From Euborellia annulipes (Eukaryota > Arthropoda > Insecta > Dermaptera > Anisolabididae), in NCBI GenBank assembly GCA_023213315.1, contig JAKCPI010016540.1, positions 62,001 to 126,000 of the forward strand: DNA of 64,000 bases, read 5' to 3'. Shown one piece after another: positions 50,573 to 62,881 of the stretch (position 1 is the first letter of the stretch; every line of letters starts with the position of its first letter). The notes under the pieces are model-generated. The model was not told the DNA's origin and did no database searches. It was given only the letters and a program-made list of their open reading frames with translations. Position numbers and translations under genes: made by a program.

Positions 50573-52021
50573 CATAGGCGCAGGAACTGGGGGGGGGGCA
50601 AGGGGGGGCAAAATTTCTTCTTTTATTTCATTTATTTTTAAAAATGATATATTTTTACTTTTCAAAAATAAAATCTAAATTAAAAAAATTAAAAGAGTAA
50701 GAAATTCATTTTTTTCCAAAATATTTTATATAGACCCTATTGTATTTCTAATTTCTAAAAACATTTTATATTGAATTAAAAGAAGAAAATTAAAAATATT
50801 TATTTCTTTCAAATAGTATAAATATAGCCTAAAAAATTTTTGATAAAATCACTAGCAAATTTTTTAAAATTTTAATTTTATTAAAATTGTGATTTTATTT
50901 AAAATTGTTAAAGCTTTATAGTAGATTTATTTTGTTTTATATTATTTACACAATTAAGGCGGGCGGCGCGGCTAGTATCAGTATTATTTTGTGAAAATTG
51001 TTTGAAGTACACTTTATTATATTTAATTTTTTTTTTTATTATTTATTATTAATAGTGGTATTTTAATTATTTAATTAAATTTTATTAATATTAAAATTCC
51101 TGATCAAAAGCTATTTATTGTCTTCATGTAGCTTCTTTTCTCTTTTCTAAACTCTATGCCTTCATAGATACTCTTTGCTCTTATTCTATACTCGTTGATT
51201 CAAGTTGAAATTGGTCTTGTGATATTCTGACGTTTAATTTTTTTTTGTGTTGTGTTCTCTCCTTGTCTTCAATATTCCTATCGAAATTTTCTTCTCAAAT
51301 GTGTGAGTAGCATTTATAAATAAATAAATATTAATATTTTAATAAAATATATTGGTAGATATAATTATTAATAAGGTTATTTTTGATATATGACAGCACT
51401 CATCCGTAGACACATTCATTCCATACAAATACACCTTAATTATATTATTTAAATAATTAGTACAAATTTAAAATTATATAATTCCTGATTTATTATGCCA
51501 TGGATTTACGATCGTATATATTTTTAATATAATTTAGAGCTATAAACATACAAACACATCTTCACAGAAACCTAATCAATTTTCTTAAATTTTTGAGTAG
51601 TGAGGATATTCAAGGCAGCCAAAAGCATAGGCGCCGGAACTGGGGGGGGGCAAGGGTACATTGCCCCCCCCCCTGGCATCCTATAGGGGGGGATAGAGGG
51701 GGGGCAAAATTTCTTCTTTTATTTCATTTATTTTTAAAAATGATATATTTTTACTTTTGAAAAATAAAATCTTCTAAATTAAAAAAAATTAAAAGAGTAA
51801 GAAATTCATTTTTTTTCCAAATTTTTTCCAAAAATTTTTGAAAATCACTACCAAATTTTTTAAAATTTTAATTTTATTAAAATTGTGATTTTATTTAAAA
51901 TTTTTAAAGTTTTATAGTAGATTTGTTTTTGTTTTATACTATTTGAACATATTAAATTATTTTAATTTTCTAAAAAAAATTTTTGCCCCCCCCCTGATTC
52001 AAATTCGTTCCGGCGCCCCTG
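50573..52021. mobile_element. Composite family D hAT element: two MITE copies sharing one 8-bp TSD
   Basis: The left end CATAGGCGCAGGAACTGG at 50573 follows CTTGTATT (50565-50572). The right end TTCCGGCGCCCCTG ends at 52021 and is followed by the same CTTGTATT (52022-52029). Inside, a left copy lacking its right end (50573 to about 50946), about 680 bp of unrelated AT-rich DNA, and a second copy with its own left end at 51626 are found. Confidence 0.8.
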
Positions 52022-52223
52022 CTTGTATTATATTAAATTGTCTGTCCCTCTCTGACCAATTTCTTGGGTACATACCTTTTTTTATTCTTAAAAACATTGT
52101 ACGAAAAAATTAATTAGAATAACTACAGTGGAATTTTAGAATATTATAATAATATAAAACAGGTGTTACATAGTTTTTCAAGATATAAATATATGTCACA
52201 CACAAAAATCTGGTGGGACAAGC

Positions 52224-52670
52224 AGTGGCGTAACGTACACCCCCGCAAACCCCGCGGGCGGGCTGGGCGGGCCTCCAAGACCATGAAAAAATGATATATT
52301 CTTTTTTTCCTTTTATAATATATCATTTTTCCGTTTTCACCTGAGCCCCGAGGGGCCCGGGCCCTCTTAAAGACAAAACTTTGAATAAAAAATGCTGAAA
52401 TATTAATATATTTCATTTTTATAATACTTTTATTTGTGGGGGGGGGGGGCCCCCCCAAGGGGGGTAAAAGGGTAATATCCCCCCCTCCCCCGAGATTTGA
52501 AAATAAAATTCTTTTTTTCGCAAAAAAATTTTTTTTTAATGTAAATTTTCAAATATTAATACTTACAAATTTGATTTGTATTTATATTCTGGCAAACAAG
52601 TACAGAATTCTCCTTTAAATTACCGAAATTAAGAAAAAATTGTGTGCTGTGCGACCAGTCACACCGATAC
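52224..52670. repeat. Mixed fragments: CAGTGGCGTAACG end, family G block and family B end
   Basis: CAGTGGCGTAACGTACAC (hAT-like end) is followed by the CCTGAGCCCCGAGGGGCC block seen also at about 25300 and 18055. Then come G- and C-runs and, at 52627-52665, the B right part TTGTGTGCTGTGCGACCAGT. Boundaries cannot be set. Confidence 0.45.
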
Positions 52671-52714
52671 CTTCTTCTGGATTACATGAGTTATATCCGA
52701 ATTTTTGCAAATTC

Positions 52715-53245
52715 AACCAACTGTGGCCTCAAGCCAGAAGGAGGTGGTTTTAGTCCCTCTGGCTATACGAAAGGACCGCCGAAGTAGGGGGCGCGGTTAG
52801 TTAATAATTAAAAATATAATAAATAAGCAAGATTTTGTTATAATTAATTCATTTTCTTCTATAATAATATTATAAAACGGTTCTAATTTAACTGAGCCTT
52901 TCTTAATCGGCTTACAGGGTGGTTCTATTAAGCATGCCTTTTTTTTATAAATAGTTAACGAGCTTATAAACGGAAGCCCTTCTGGCCGCCAGCATAAAAT
53001 TTGCTCAAACTTAAAAAAGATTCGTTAAAGTTAATTTTGAAGGCTCAGGAAATAATCTAAAAATTAGAAATACTAACGATTGCAATGTTAAAAAAATAAA
53101 ATTTAAAATAAAGGAAAATTATTTTTATTTAAAATATTATAAAGAGAGAGTACAAATGCGGCCTCAAGCCATCAGGAGATGGTTTTGTCCCTCTGAGAGG
53201 ACCGTCGAAGTTGGGTGGCGCGGCTAGTTAATAATTAACACCACT
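52715..53245 (+). repeat. Two copies of family J short repeat
   Basis: GCCTCAAGCC...AGGAGGTGGTTTT...GTCCCTCT...GGACCGCCGAAG...GGCGCGG-TAGTTAATAATTA occurs at about 52725-52812 and 53160-53240 in direct orientation. A fragment (GGCGGGCGGCGCGGCTAGTA) is at about 50956. Nature unknown. Confidence 0.55.
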
Positions 53246-53784
53246 TTGGAATAAATTAAATATTTAAAAGAAAATATAGTAAATTGGTCTATACATAAAC
53301 GGTACGTCACAAAGAAATTATTTTTTTTTAAATAAGGGAAAGGGTAATTTTAACAAATGGCGGGTTCAATTTCAATTACAAGGGCGGGCGGCTTCTTTGA
53401 GGGCACAAAGGGCGAAGATTGGTCCAGGATGCAATCACCTGGAATAGCCAACCGGCCCACCTTTTTTTTAATTTCAAAAGTAAACAATAACGAAAATTAA
53501 CACTATTTCTGACAACTTACTATTTTATCTTCATATTTTTTTTTTTTTTTTTTTTTTGAGGCTAAAAAACAAATTTCCAGGGACGATTTAATTATTTAAT
53601 GTTCATTTATTTTTACTTTCTTTTACCCTGTATATGAAATATATAGAGAGAAAATATTGTTTTTAAATATCTTTTCAATTCATTTTCAAGTCAAATGAAC
53701 TTCAAACATCATTGAATTGATTAAAAGGTATTGGGAATCAATGGTGAATCTAGAGGAGTTTTTCAGGGGACCCCCTTCCGCCTA

Positions 53785-54135
53785 TAATTTGGTGTGACTG
53801 GTCTCACCAGCACACAACTTTCTCTTACTTTCGATAATTTAAAGTTGCATTTTTTTTTTTTTACCAGATTATATTAATATATACAAATCAAATTTTTAAA
53901 ATTTTATATTAAAACATATTTTTCTCAAATCCCGGGGGGGGGGGGGTAATTATTTTCTTTACCCTCCTACCCCTTGGTTGAAATATTTAAGGAAGAACTA
54001 TGAATAGTTTAAAATGCATATTACAAAGATGACATTTATTTTTAGAAAATCTGGTGTGACTGGTCGGCACACAATTTTTTCTTGCCTTCAGTAATAGAAA
54101 GTTGTGTACGATCAGTCACACCTGATTTTTTATTG
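53785..54135. repeat. Family B fragments (two)
   Basis: TTTGGTGTGACTGGT...CACAACTTTCTCTTAC at about 53790-53850, and an almost full palindrome AATCTGGTGTGACTGGTCGG to ACGATCAGTCACACCTGATT at 54049-54128. Confidence 0.65.
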
Positions 54136-54433
54136 AATAAGTATCATATCGAGAACAAGATTAAGTTGAGATTAAATACCTGGCCCCTTGCTGCTTACAT
54201 TTTTTGTTTAAATACAATAAACAGCTACTTCATTTTTTCATATCATATTAAAGATACATATATTTTTTTCTTATTAAATTTATTTTGTCCTTCTCTTTGA
54301 CCCGTGGCTCATAAATATTGCATTAGCTTCTTGTACTAAGGTTTGGGGGTCCGCCCTCTTTCCTTCTCAAGCGAGAAAAATTGCAATGGAGTATTCGTGT
54401 AATAAAATATATCTTTACTTTTTACTTACGCCG

Positions 54434-54830
54434 TCCCTTTTACCGCCGACTCGCACCGCGGCAATAATAAAGGCAAAGAAAGAAGAAAAAGATTGGATTC
54501 ATGTCAAAGTTCGATGTCGAGATTTTGATGGATATACACGTTTTGAGGTCCCCTGAAAAAAAAGTGGTTTTCGCAAGATGGTCTGTCTCTCTGTGTGTAT
54601 GTGTCAATTTTAAGCATGAAGGAATTGAGCTACGAAGTTGAAATTTTATATTTAAATTAGCCACCCCCCTGAAGCGTGAAAATAAGCTTTTAATCAAAAT
54701 CGGCCAAAGAGTGCTAGTAATTTACTGATGTACTTATTCGTTTTTTTCAATTTTCTCAAAATTCGCTCCAACGATTTTGATTAAAATACAAAAATCAATT
54801 ATTTTTTTTTTTTTAAGATCTTCGGTATTT
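54434..54830 (+). repeat. Family C tail joined to a family A copy
   Basis: CCGCCGACTCGCACCGCGGC with AATAAAGGCAAAG...GAAGAAAAAG is a diverged family C 3' end. It is followed at once by family A from ATTGGATTCATGTC to ATCAATTATTTTTT. The same C-to-A junction type is seen at 9350. Confidence 0.65.
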
Positions 54831-54959
54831 AGGCATCGATTGGCAGCTAATTCAAAAAAAAATAAATTTTTCTCGATTGAGACGGTAACCTCTGACCTCT
54901 AGCGCAAGCTGATAAATTGACTTTATTTTAACTATTACCCATTTCGATTCATTACTATA

Positions 54960-55100
54960 TATAAAACGCTAGCCAGGGACTTTCTGTGTGTAGTGTGTAT
55001 GTGGCTTTCAGGGAAAAAGGAAATGGAGTTAGTGAGGGAAATTTAAAACTTTCCAAACAGTGAGCAAGAATAAACATGATTTGCTCACCGAAGGCGAGCA
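54960..55100 (+). repeat. Family I repeat, copy 1
   Basis: TGTGTGTATGTG, GGGAAATTTAAAACTTT, GCAAGAATAAA and TTTGCTC blocks are shared with about 63400-63545. Nature unknown. Confidence 0.45.
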
Positions 55101-56425
55101 TGGGGTCCAGGGGGCTTGGCTTTCTATTATAATGCGTTCTGATTACAAAAAAAGAAATCGGACCTCTCGATTTAAATCACTGAATGAAACCAATTTTTTT
55201 TTTTTGTGTTATTCTAATGGTGTCTCTATATCAATTTCGAGTTTTTATTGTTTGAATTCAATTTTTAGATTTTCAAGGGTAGTTTTATGTCATTTTCTAT
55301 TTCTTTTTTTTCACCTTTCGTCGACAAACAACTATTCATTTATTTAATGACATTAAAATAAATCGTTGACCTATATTCAGGTGGGATGAAGAAACTGACT
55401 GCCGGTCTGTCATCCCATCTTCGTCCTCTCGTCTAGTTTTCCTCTTCTAATGTTACTTTAATATTTGTAGGGTGACCTTTTTTCTTCGGCCACCCAGGGT
55501 GTTTTTCGATCAAATAAAATGATATAATCACAAGGCCACTAATATTGAATTAGATACTCGTCCCTGAAAAATTTAATCGGATTAATAATAACTAATTTTT
55601 CTAGTAAATACCAAGATTATTAAAAAATATTTTTTAATTTAGGTTTTTCGATTTAAATTGCAATTTTAAAATAATATTTAAGTAATTATTTATAATTAAT
55701 CGAAAAATGCAAGCCTTTAAAGATGTTTTAGAAGAATTTCCTAGTGAAAAACAACGTATTAACCTATTTTAATTTTAAATAAGAAATTCTATAAAAGAAC
55801 AAATTCAAATTCACATTTATTTCAAATTTACGGAATTAAATTTAAATATAAAGACTCTTTTTTTATTAAATACTGTACTTTACATTTTTGAAAAACGTAA
55901 TTTTTGAGCTTCATTTGTTTGATTAGAAACAGAGCAACTAGCTTTTGAGGGCGGAGGGGGCGAAGCTAACTGGGGCGCCGTTTTTCGTTCGACCTTTTTT
56001 TTTAGTATTTGAATCTCGTTTGAGCTTTTTTTTTGTAATTTTTCTCCGGATATAAAATGAATTTATTATGAAATTTCAAAAAAAAAAAAAAACTTCAAAT
56101 GTTAAAATGAAGTATTTCAGACAATAATATTTTCCGTACGAATTTAAGAATACATATATTATATAAAACAAATGTATTGAGAAAATATGAACTGTAGGCC
56201 TAGAGGGTAGGGCAAATGGACTTTAGCCTATAGGCGGCATACTCTTAAATCCGACCCTGTTAATGATTTGGAAAATTTCTAAAATGAATTTCTTTCCAAA
56301 TCTCTATTAATATTATTTGCTTCTAATAGAAAGTAAATATTTTTCTGGTAGTGAATAAATTTCTTCAAGGGTTTTTCTTTTTTATTTGATACTGATTTTT
56401 TTCAATTATTTAAGAATTTAAAAAA

Positions 56426-56785
56426 ATGCAAAACAAAAATTCAATTTTTTTTTGTAACATTAGGATATTAGAATCCAGGTTTAAACAGAGAAAGGGAGAA
56501 ATACATAATACAAAAAGAGACCAGGTTATTTTGCACCGGAAAAGATCAATAATTATGTATTCAACTGGAAATCCTTATCTCACAAATTTTGAAAAGTATA
56601 CAAAACGGTTATTAAAGTTTACTTGGACTCTTCTACTTCCTCAAGAGTGTACCTCTCAAGTTACATACGAAATTCAATCAAGTGTTGAAATTCTTCGGGA
56701 GTGGAATAGTTTGATAAGCCTTCCCTCCCCTTCGTTTATAAATTCAAATATTAATAAAGTCATACTGTTAATTTTAAGTTCTTAG
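56426..56785 (+). CDS. Open frame with weak PEX16-like sequence (candidate exon or fragment)
   Basis: A 119-codon frame, unusually long for such AT-rich DNA, with mixed third positions unlike its surroundings. From an internal Met at about 56555 it reads YSTGNPYLTNFEKYTKRLLK, then FTWTLLLPQE...TYEIQSSVEILREWNSLI. Peroxin PEX16 proteins, which help build peroxisomal membranes, have at their N-terminus a Y-x-x-x-N/H-P segment, a TW-L-LP-like segment and a helix ending N-x-I; the resemblance is from memory and low. No donor site of good quality and no further exons were found, so a pseudogene or chance frame remains possible. Confidence 0.3.
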   Translation: MQNKNSIFFCNIRILESRFKQRKGEIHNTKRDQVILHRKRSIIMYSTGNPYLTNFEKYTKRLLKFTWTLLLPQECTSQVTYEIQSSVEILREWNSLISLPSPSFINSNINKVILLILSS

Positions 56786-57703
56786 TTGTTTTTTTTTTTT
56801 TTTTTTCTTAAATTAGATCCCTTTATTTTCTGATATTAAAGACTTACCTGGTTTAAATCTAAAATAAAAGTTTTGCAACTCGATTGCCTATTTTTTTAAG
56901 AATAAATTATATTCCAATCAACTGATTTTTATAATTAAACATGGTGGACTAGACCTGAATATAAAAAGTGAAAGTTAAGAAAATCGTGATTGACGATAAA
57001 TATTTACGGCTCTCTACGGGCCGATGTTAATTCGATTACAATTCTAATATTTAAAGTTTTGGTTTATTTTCTTTCATTACATTAGATTTCTTTCATTTAT
57101 AATACGATTCAATCACCTAGAACTATAATTTGCCAAACTTCATCCTTTTCCGTTGAGTGGTTGGTTGGTTCTAGAGATATAATCAAATTAAGATTTTTGG
57201 GGTTTTTGAAATGTAAAGCTATGTTTAAAAAAAAAAAAATTTCCAATCTAAATTAATTTTTAATCATTTTTAAATGAAGCTTTTATTAAATTTCTAACTT
57301 CACAAAATTTTCCTTATACTTCAGATTGCTAATTATATGTGAAAAAACTCGAAACTTGATTACTATATATATCGGTCGGATGAGTTTGCTAGTTGACTAT
57401 AGTCTATAGAAGTGAAGCATCCGGCCTTAAAAAAATTGGCGAGCTAGATTTTTCAATTTCATAATAACAAAGCAAAATGAATCTTTGATATTTCTTGAAT
57501 TTCAATTAAATTTTATTAAGTTAATTGAATCGAAATACCCAAAACTCGGGTCACGTTTTTCTGTTAGATACCTAGAAAGTAATATTGTGACTTTTATGAA
57601 ACTTTTTGGTCTCAAATACAGTAATAATAATAATCCGAGTTTATTATACTGGTACATATATTTTTTAAACGTATAAGAAATTTTATTAAAAGACAAGTGG
57701 GTT

Positions 57704-58211
57704 CATAGGCGCCGGAACTGGGGAGGGGAGGGGGCAAGGGTACATTGCCCCTCCCCCCGGCATCCTATAGGAGGGGGCAGAGGTGGGCAATATGTCTTGT
57801 TTTATTTCATTTATTTTTAAAAATGATATTTTTTTATTTTTTAAAAATAAAATCTTTCAAAATAAAAACTAAAAGAGTAAGAAATTCATTATTTTCCAAA
57901 ATATTTTATATAGACCCTATTGTATTTCTAATTTTTAAAAAAATTTTATATTGAATTAAAATAAGAAAATTAAAAATATTTATTTTCTTCCAAATAGTAT
58001 AAAACACATCTACTATATAGCCTAAAAAAATTTTTGATAAATCACTAGAAAATTTTTTAAAATTTTAATTTTATTGAAATTGTGATTTTATTTAAAATTT
58101 TTAATGCTTTATAGTAGATTTATTTTATACTATTTGAACATATTAAATTATTTTAATTTTCTAAAAAAAAATTTTTGCCCCCCCTGTTTCAAATTCGTTC
58201 CGGCGCCCCTG
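57704..58211 (+). mobile_element. Family D hAT-type MITE, full-length 508 bp
   Basis: CATAGGCGCCGGAACTGG and TTCGTTCCGGCGCCCCTG ends. The flanks AGTGGGTT (57696-57703) and AGTGAGTT (58212-58219) match at 7 of 8. Its length equals that of the reverse copy at 41456-41963. Non-coding. Confidence 0.8.
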
Positions 58212-58524
58212 AGTGAGTTTACCAAATTTACTATCTCCAGAACGCTAAATAATATACAGTGCTGTGAATTTCAAAATAAAATGGTATATGTTTTTGTTGT
58301 TTAATAAATATTATCTCAAAAATTATCCCTAAAGTGAAGTGGAAGTTCCGGTTGAAATGAGTTTCATTGAATTCTTATTTTGATGGTCATATCGTTTTGG
58401 TTCATAAACAAATCTCTTGACAGTCTGTTGACAATTTGCTTTTCTATTTCCTGGATGTATTTATCAAATACATGGAAAATAGGGTTGCTTTTAATTTTTT
58501 TTCCCCATAAGTAGACAAACACAC

Positions 58525-58650
58525 TAATTCAAAAAATCTGGTGTGATTGATCGCACAGAACATACTTTTTCAGATTTGTTCGTTTTTCTCAAAATTCGCT
58601 CTAACGATTTTGATTTAAAAAAAAATTGTTAGAGCGGATTTTGATAAGGT
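58525..58650. repeat. Family A and B scraps forming a palindrome
   Basis: AATCTGGTGTGATTGATCGC (B) is followed by CTCAAAATTCGCTCTAACGA and its near mirror TTGTTAGAGCGGATTTTGAT, both from family A. Two A fragments now sit head to head. Confidence 0.55.
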
Positions 58651-59232
58651 CGATTTTATTCATAATTTTTGAGACTTTTGCGACAATATCACATGAAAAA
58701 CATCCCTAACTAAACAAATATTACTCAAATCTTGTAATATTCTTGTCTCCCATTTTTTTAATCTCAAATTTAAAAGACCTGTTTATTTGAACATTCTGAT
58801 TCTGCAGAAGCTCTTTTAGAAATCGATGACTCATGATTTTTTATCAAATTTATATACATGTCAATTAAAAATGTGAATGAATAATCTTAAATATGAACAG
58901 TGGAGAGAATTGTATATCAAGAACTAAGGGTTAAGAAAGAGAGGGAATAAGGGGGTTAAATAATAAGAAGGTTTAGACTAATCAAAGGTCAACTCTAACC
59001 CATCAAATGGTTCCATATGGCAACACAAAAAATCATAAGAGGTGAACACACCATAAGGCTGACAAAAAAAATTATCTCATTCAACTCTGCACCATCATGA
59101 TTGCTCCTGATTTCAATTCAAACCAAAAGAGGGAGTTTTTCAATATGAATCCTTCGGTCTTAAGACTCCGTCTATGTTTATTTATATCATTTAGATGCAA
59201 ATAAAAAAAATAAAATAAAATTTATATTAAAC

Positions 59233-59400
59233 TAGCTCAGGGGCCCACATCTTGTGGGTACGTGGATGGCGACCACGAGCTGCCCTAGCTGAGACTGGCA
59301 ATACTTCTGTTCTTTGTATGTCAGTCTCTTCCCTTCTATATTTTCAACAGGCGTCAGACCGAGCGACGGGCCGGTCTGTTCTATTCCTTCCCGGTCGCGT
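59233..59400 (+). repeat. Family C repeat, 3'-truncated copy
   Basis: GCTCAGGGGCCCACATCTTG through CAACAGGCGTCAGACCG to TTCCCGGTCGCG, then AT-rich DNA. Confidence 0.75.
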
Positions 59401-59879
59401 CATTTTAACTTTTTCTTGGGGGAGAAGGGGGGGGCAAACATTTTTTTTTTCTTAAAATTTTCGTACAAATAGGTACTCAAATTTGGTCAAAAGATATTTA
59501 ATTAAATTCATTGTTTAATTTTGTACAGTTTCTATACTCATAAATGTATTTTGAAGAGGGAAGAAAAAGAAAATTTATATTAAACAGTTTTTTTGGGAGG
59601 GAGGGAGAGGTAGAATTTTTTTAAATTAACAAATCCAGTTGTTTGAAAGTGGAATATTATAAAATATCTCTGAGAATTGAGAGTAAAATCTATCTATATA
59701 TATAATTTGCAAATGTCTGTCTGTCACGCTCTATTCGGCAACTTCCCGTTGGAATTTAGAACCAAATTTAATATTAGTTTTTTTATTTTAGACCACATTT
59801 TGTATTATAGAATACCCACACTTGACAAACTGTCACAGAGTAGATCAAGAAAATTATTTTTTTAATTATAATTTTAAGA

Positions 59880-60070
59880 TTTGGGCTTAAAAGATCCGGA
59901 CCCGCTCCAAGAAAAATTTCAATAAAATGATTTTTTTAAATTGAAATTTTAACCATGAAAATTATATTTTTATTAGAATTTTAAGGTTGGAGCGCAAAAG
60001 GGCCCGGGCCCCCTGGGAGGGGCCGGGCATCTGGGATATAGCCCCCCCTCTCTCTGTCTGCGGCCCTGAT
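59880..60070. repeat. Family F repeat, copy 2
   Basis: Same block order as 18975-19170: ATTTTAACCATGAAAATTAT, AAGGTTGGAGCGCA, GGGCCCGGGCCCCC, ATATAGCCCCCC, GTCTGCGGCCCTGA. Confidence 0.6.
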
Positions 60071-60711
60071 TACAGGGAATTATTTTTGTCCCAAAATTCA
60101 TATAACATTTTAAGCTATTCATTGTTGAAGTTACGATTTCTCCCATAGAAAATGTACGAAGATATTAGAAATGAAAATAAATTTATATATTCTGTGCAAT
60201 ATTAGTGAATGTTAATGAAAATTTTTTTTATTTATATTTAATAATTTAAAATAAAAATATCATATCCACTTGGGCGGACTTTTCCACTTTTAATTAATAA
60301 TGTTAGAATTTTACATGAGCGAATATACCTTAAAAAAATCTACATAGAAATTTTAGATTCTTAATAATAATTAATTTTAATATTTATATTAAGGTGAAAT
60401 TAAGATCAAAAATTTATTAAAATACATTTTTGACGACAACTCCTAATCATATCCCGCGACGCCACCCGCCAGGATCTAGGCGTGGGCGGTGCGACTCGTA
60501 AAATATAATTAGGCTATAATTTTAATATTATCCAAAATATCTAGCGCCCCTGTAAGACCGCGCTTCATATTAATGCAAAAAAAAAAAAAAAAAATATTGT
60601 TTGAATATTTACTAGGCCTATTAATTGAAAGATAACTATTGTCACTTTTACCTCTTCGCAACAAGTATTTCACCTGATCTAATTGTAAATCGTATTTGAA
60701 TAGAGTGGATG

Positions 60712-60922
60712 AGTGTTAAGGTGGGTTGTGGGGGTGGGCCCACCTGCTCAACTTCCCTCTCAGGGTCTCGTGAGCATTTCCGGACCACGGGGGCATCGCT
60801 GGCCAACTGACTCCAGATGGCTCAGAAACCCTGAGGTTTGGGCGCGTGCCCTCGTTCCCCTTACGCATTAATTGTATGTCCAGGCGCGTGTGCCTGCCTC
60901 CACACACACACACACACACAAA
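60712..60922. other. GC-rich single-copy block ending in a CA microsatellite
   Basis: About 185 bp with high GC (GGGCCCACCTGCTCAACTTC, ACCACGGGGGCATCGCTGG) followed by a CA repeat at 60901-60919. It is not similar to any other repeat in the window. Open frames on both strands do not resemble known proteins. Confidence 0.4.
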
Positions 60923-61192
60923 CTCATATACTTGTTTGCTCTTTTTTTTCTATTTGGACCGTTTTTGTCTTTTAGCCAAAGGCAAAAATCTTCCAGCCTC
61001 TATTTTTTCTCACTTCCGTCCGATTACTTCAATTTTTAAACATTATTATTTATTGTTAAAAAATCAAACGATGTAATTTATAAATAATAAATTTTATAAA
61101 CTGGGAATGTTTTTGCGGGTGGTTAAATTATTTGATGGGGAAATAAAACTTTTAATGTTGGATTTGAATTTTTCCATATCATTCATCTACCT

Positions 61193-61275
61193 CAGTGTTT
61201 CCCAACCTTTTCGCTCTTATAGAGCTCTTGTGATAATGATTAAGTCCTTGCGAACCCCCCCCCCCTGCCAGCGTT
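61193..61275. repeat. hAT-type left end (CAGTGTTTCCCAACC)
   Basis: CAGTGTTTCCCAACCTTTTC is a Charlie-type hAT terminus like that at 45110. It is followed by GCGAACCCCCCCCCC. The right end was not found. Confidence 0.5.
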
Positions 61276-62021
61276 CATGTAACAAAATGATTATTAATGA
61301 AAACAAAACAAGTATGGAAATTTTAATATATATAAATAAGACAAAAATTATTTTATTAAATTTTTTTGGCTATGTTACTTCTATCTTTTGACCAAGCAGA
61401 TTTTTTTGGCTATATGTATTACCATGAAGGTAGCCAGACATCTTGTTAGGGGGGAACCCATCGTTAGGGCGAGAGGGGAGGGGTCGCAATTAATATATAC
61501 ATAGATTATTATTTATTTAGATTAAAAAAAAATTAAATTAATATAGTGGATTGTGGCGTTAAAAAAATTCCCAATGGGAAAAATACATATTTGTTTGTTT
61601 TTTAATTTTTAGGACAAGCCAGGGGGGGGGGTAATGGCCCCCTGCCTCTCACTGGCTACGCCAGACATTGTTTTTTTAATCCCGAAATTTTTGACATAAG
61701 ATTCTTATCACACTATCTGGTAAGCTAAGATAATTCGAATTTTTCTTGTAGTCCCTTTGATTCCGAATTATCGAGAATCTACTTATTCTTAAAAAGGATC
61801 TGAAACTTTTTAGATTTTTATGAAATTTATTAAAAAAACTAAAAAAAAAAAAAAAAAAAAATATTTAAGAAAAATTCATAAAATTAGGAACGGAAAGAGG
61901 AAAGGAAAAAATCGATTATATAGTCATTTCGGAGTGGAGGGGAAGTTGTTGAAGGAGACAACAATAATATAATTAATACCAATCGTTAAACTAAAGCAAT
62001 AATTGCTCAGCCTTTCTTTAA

Positions 62022-62456
62022 GGTGGTTACTCGTCGAACAGCGTTCAAGTTGGTGTTTGAAATAAATTTTCTTAAAACACAACTGTATAGTTGAATTATT
62101 TGTTTTTTATTTTTGGCCAACTTTGTACATATTTCAGTTTCGGCAATAAGCCATCCTCAGGACCTGTCAATTAAAAATAAAATCTTAAATATATATACAA
62201 CATAGATTCAGACATGACATACCTTTCAATAAAAATCTCTCATTTGTCTGGTTCTTGGAATGAAAATTTTACACATCAATGGTTGTATAGCCTACTCAAC
62301 AATTATATACATTTATGGGGGGGGGGGCCCATACATTCATACATAAATAAATGAACAATGAATTATTAAGTTCGCCGTTAATCTATAACTATATAATCTA
62401 TAATTTATTTCAAACACCAACTTGAAAAATCAGCAACGCTTTTGGACGTAACCACC
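62022..62456. mobile_element. TTAA-flanked foldback element (piggyBac-like target) with a hammerhead-like core
   Basis: GGTGGTTACTCGTCGAACAG at the left and TTTTGGACGTAACCACC at the right. An inner arm pair, AAGTTGGTGTTTGAAATAAA, is exactly mirrored at the right. TTAA lies on both sides (62018-62021 and 62457-62460), as for piggyBac insertions. The minus strand at 62135-62160 reads CTGAGGA, GGC-TTATT-GCC, GAAACTG. No transposase. Confidence 0.7.
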
Positions 62457-62881
62457 TTAAGGTGCGCGTCTCGAAAAGCCGTTAGAAGACGATTCAGTAC
62501 CGAGTTACTCTAGGGGGCAAGGGGTGGCGTTAGTTTTTCCCATAGGAAAACAAGGGATTTATTCCATTTCATTTGAAAGATTCCAGCTAATTAATTAAGG
62601 GTAAAAAATTAATTATTTTTTGACACAATGATTACAAATTTAATTATTTATAAGATATAGAGCGAATTTTTATTTAATGCGATTAATCTAAAAAAAAATT
62701 TTTTCGAAAATCAAAAAAAAGGGCTTTTATAAATTGTAGATATTAATTAATTAAAAAAAAAAATTTGAGGTCGATAGCTTCAAAATTGTGGTCTCTGGAA
62801 TCTCCCAAAATTAGCTCCCCGAGACTCGCACCGTAAAGAAAGGCTGTATGATTAATCTCGTCCTCTCTCAGTTTAAAAAAT

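Noticed and set aside
54082..54300. 72-codon frame as an exon
   Set aside because: It begins within a family B palindrome and continues into low-complexity AT-rich DNA with no splice context.
61107..61391. 94-codon frame as a gene
   Set aside because: It crosses a hAT-type terminus and a C-run. No similarity and no splice sites of note.
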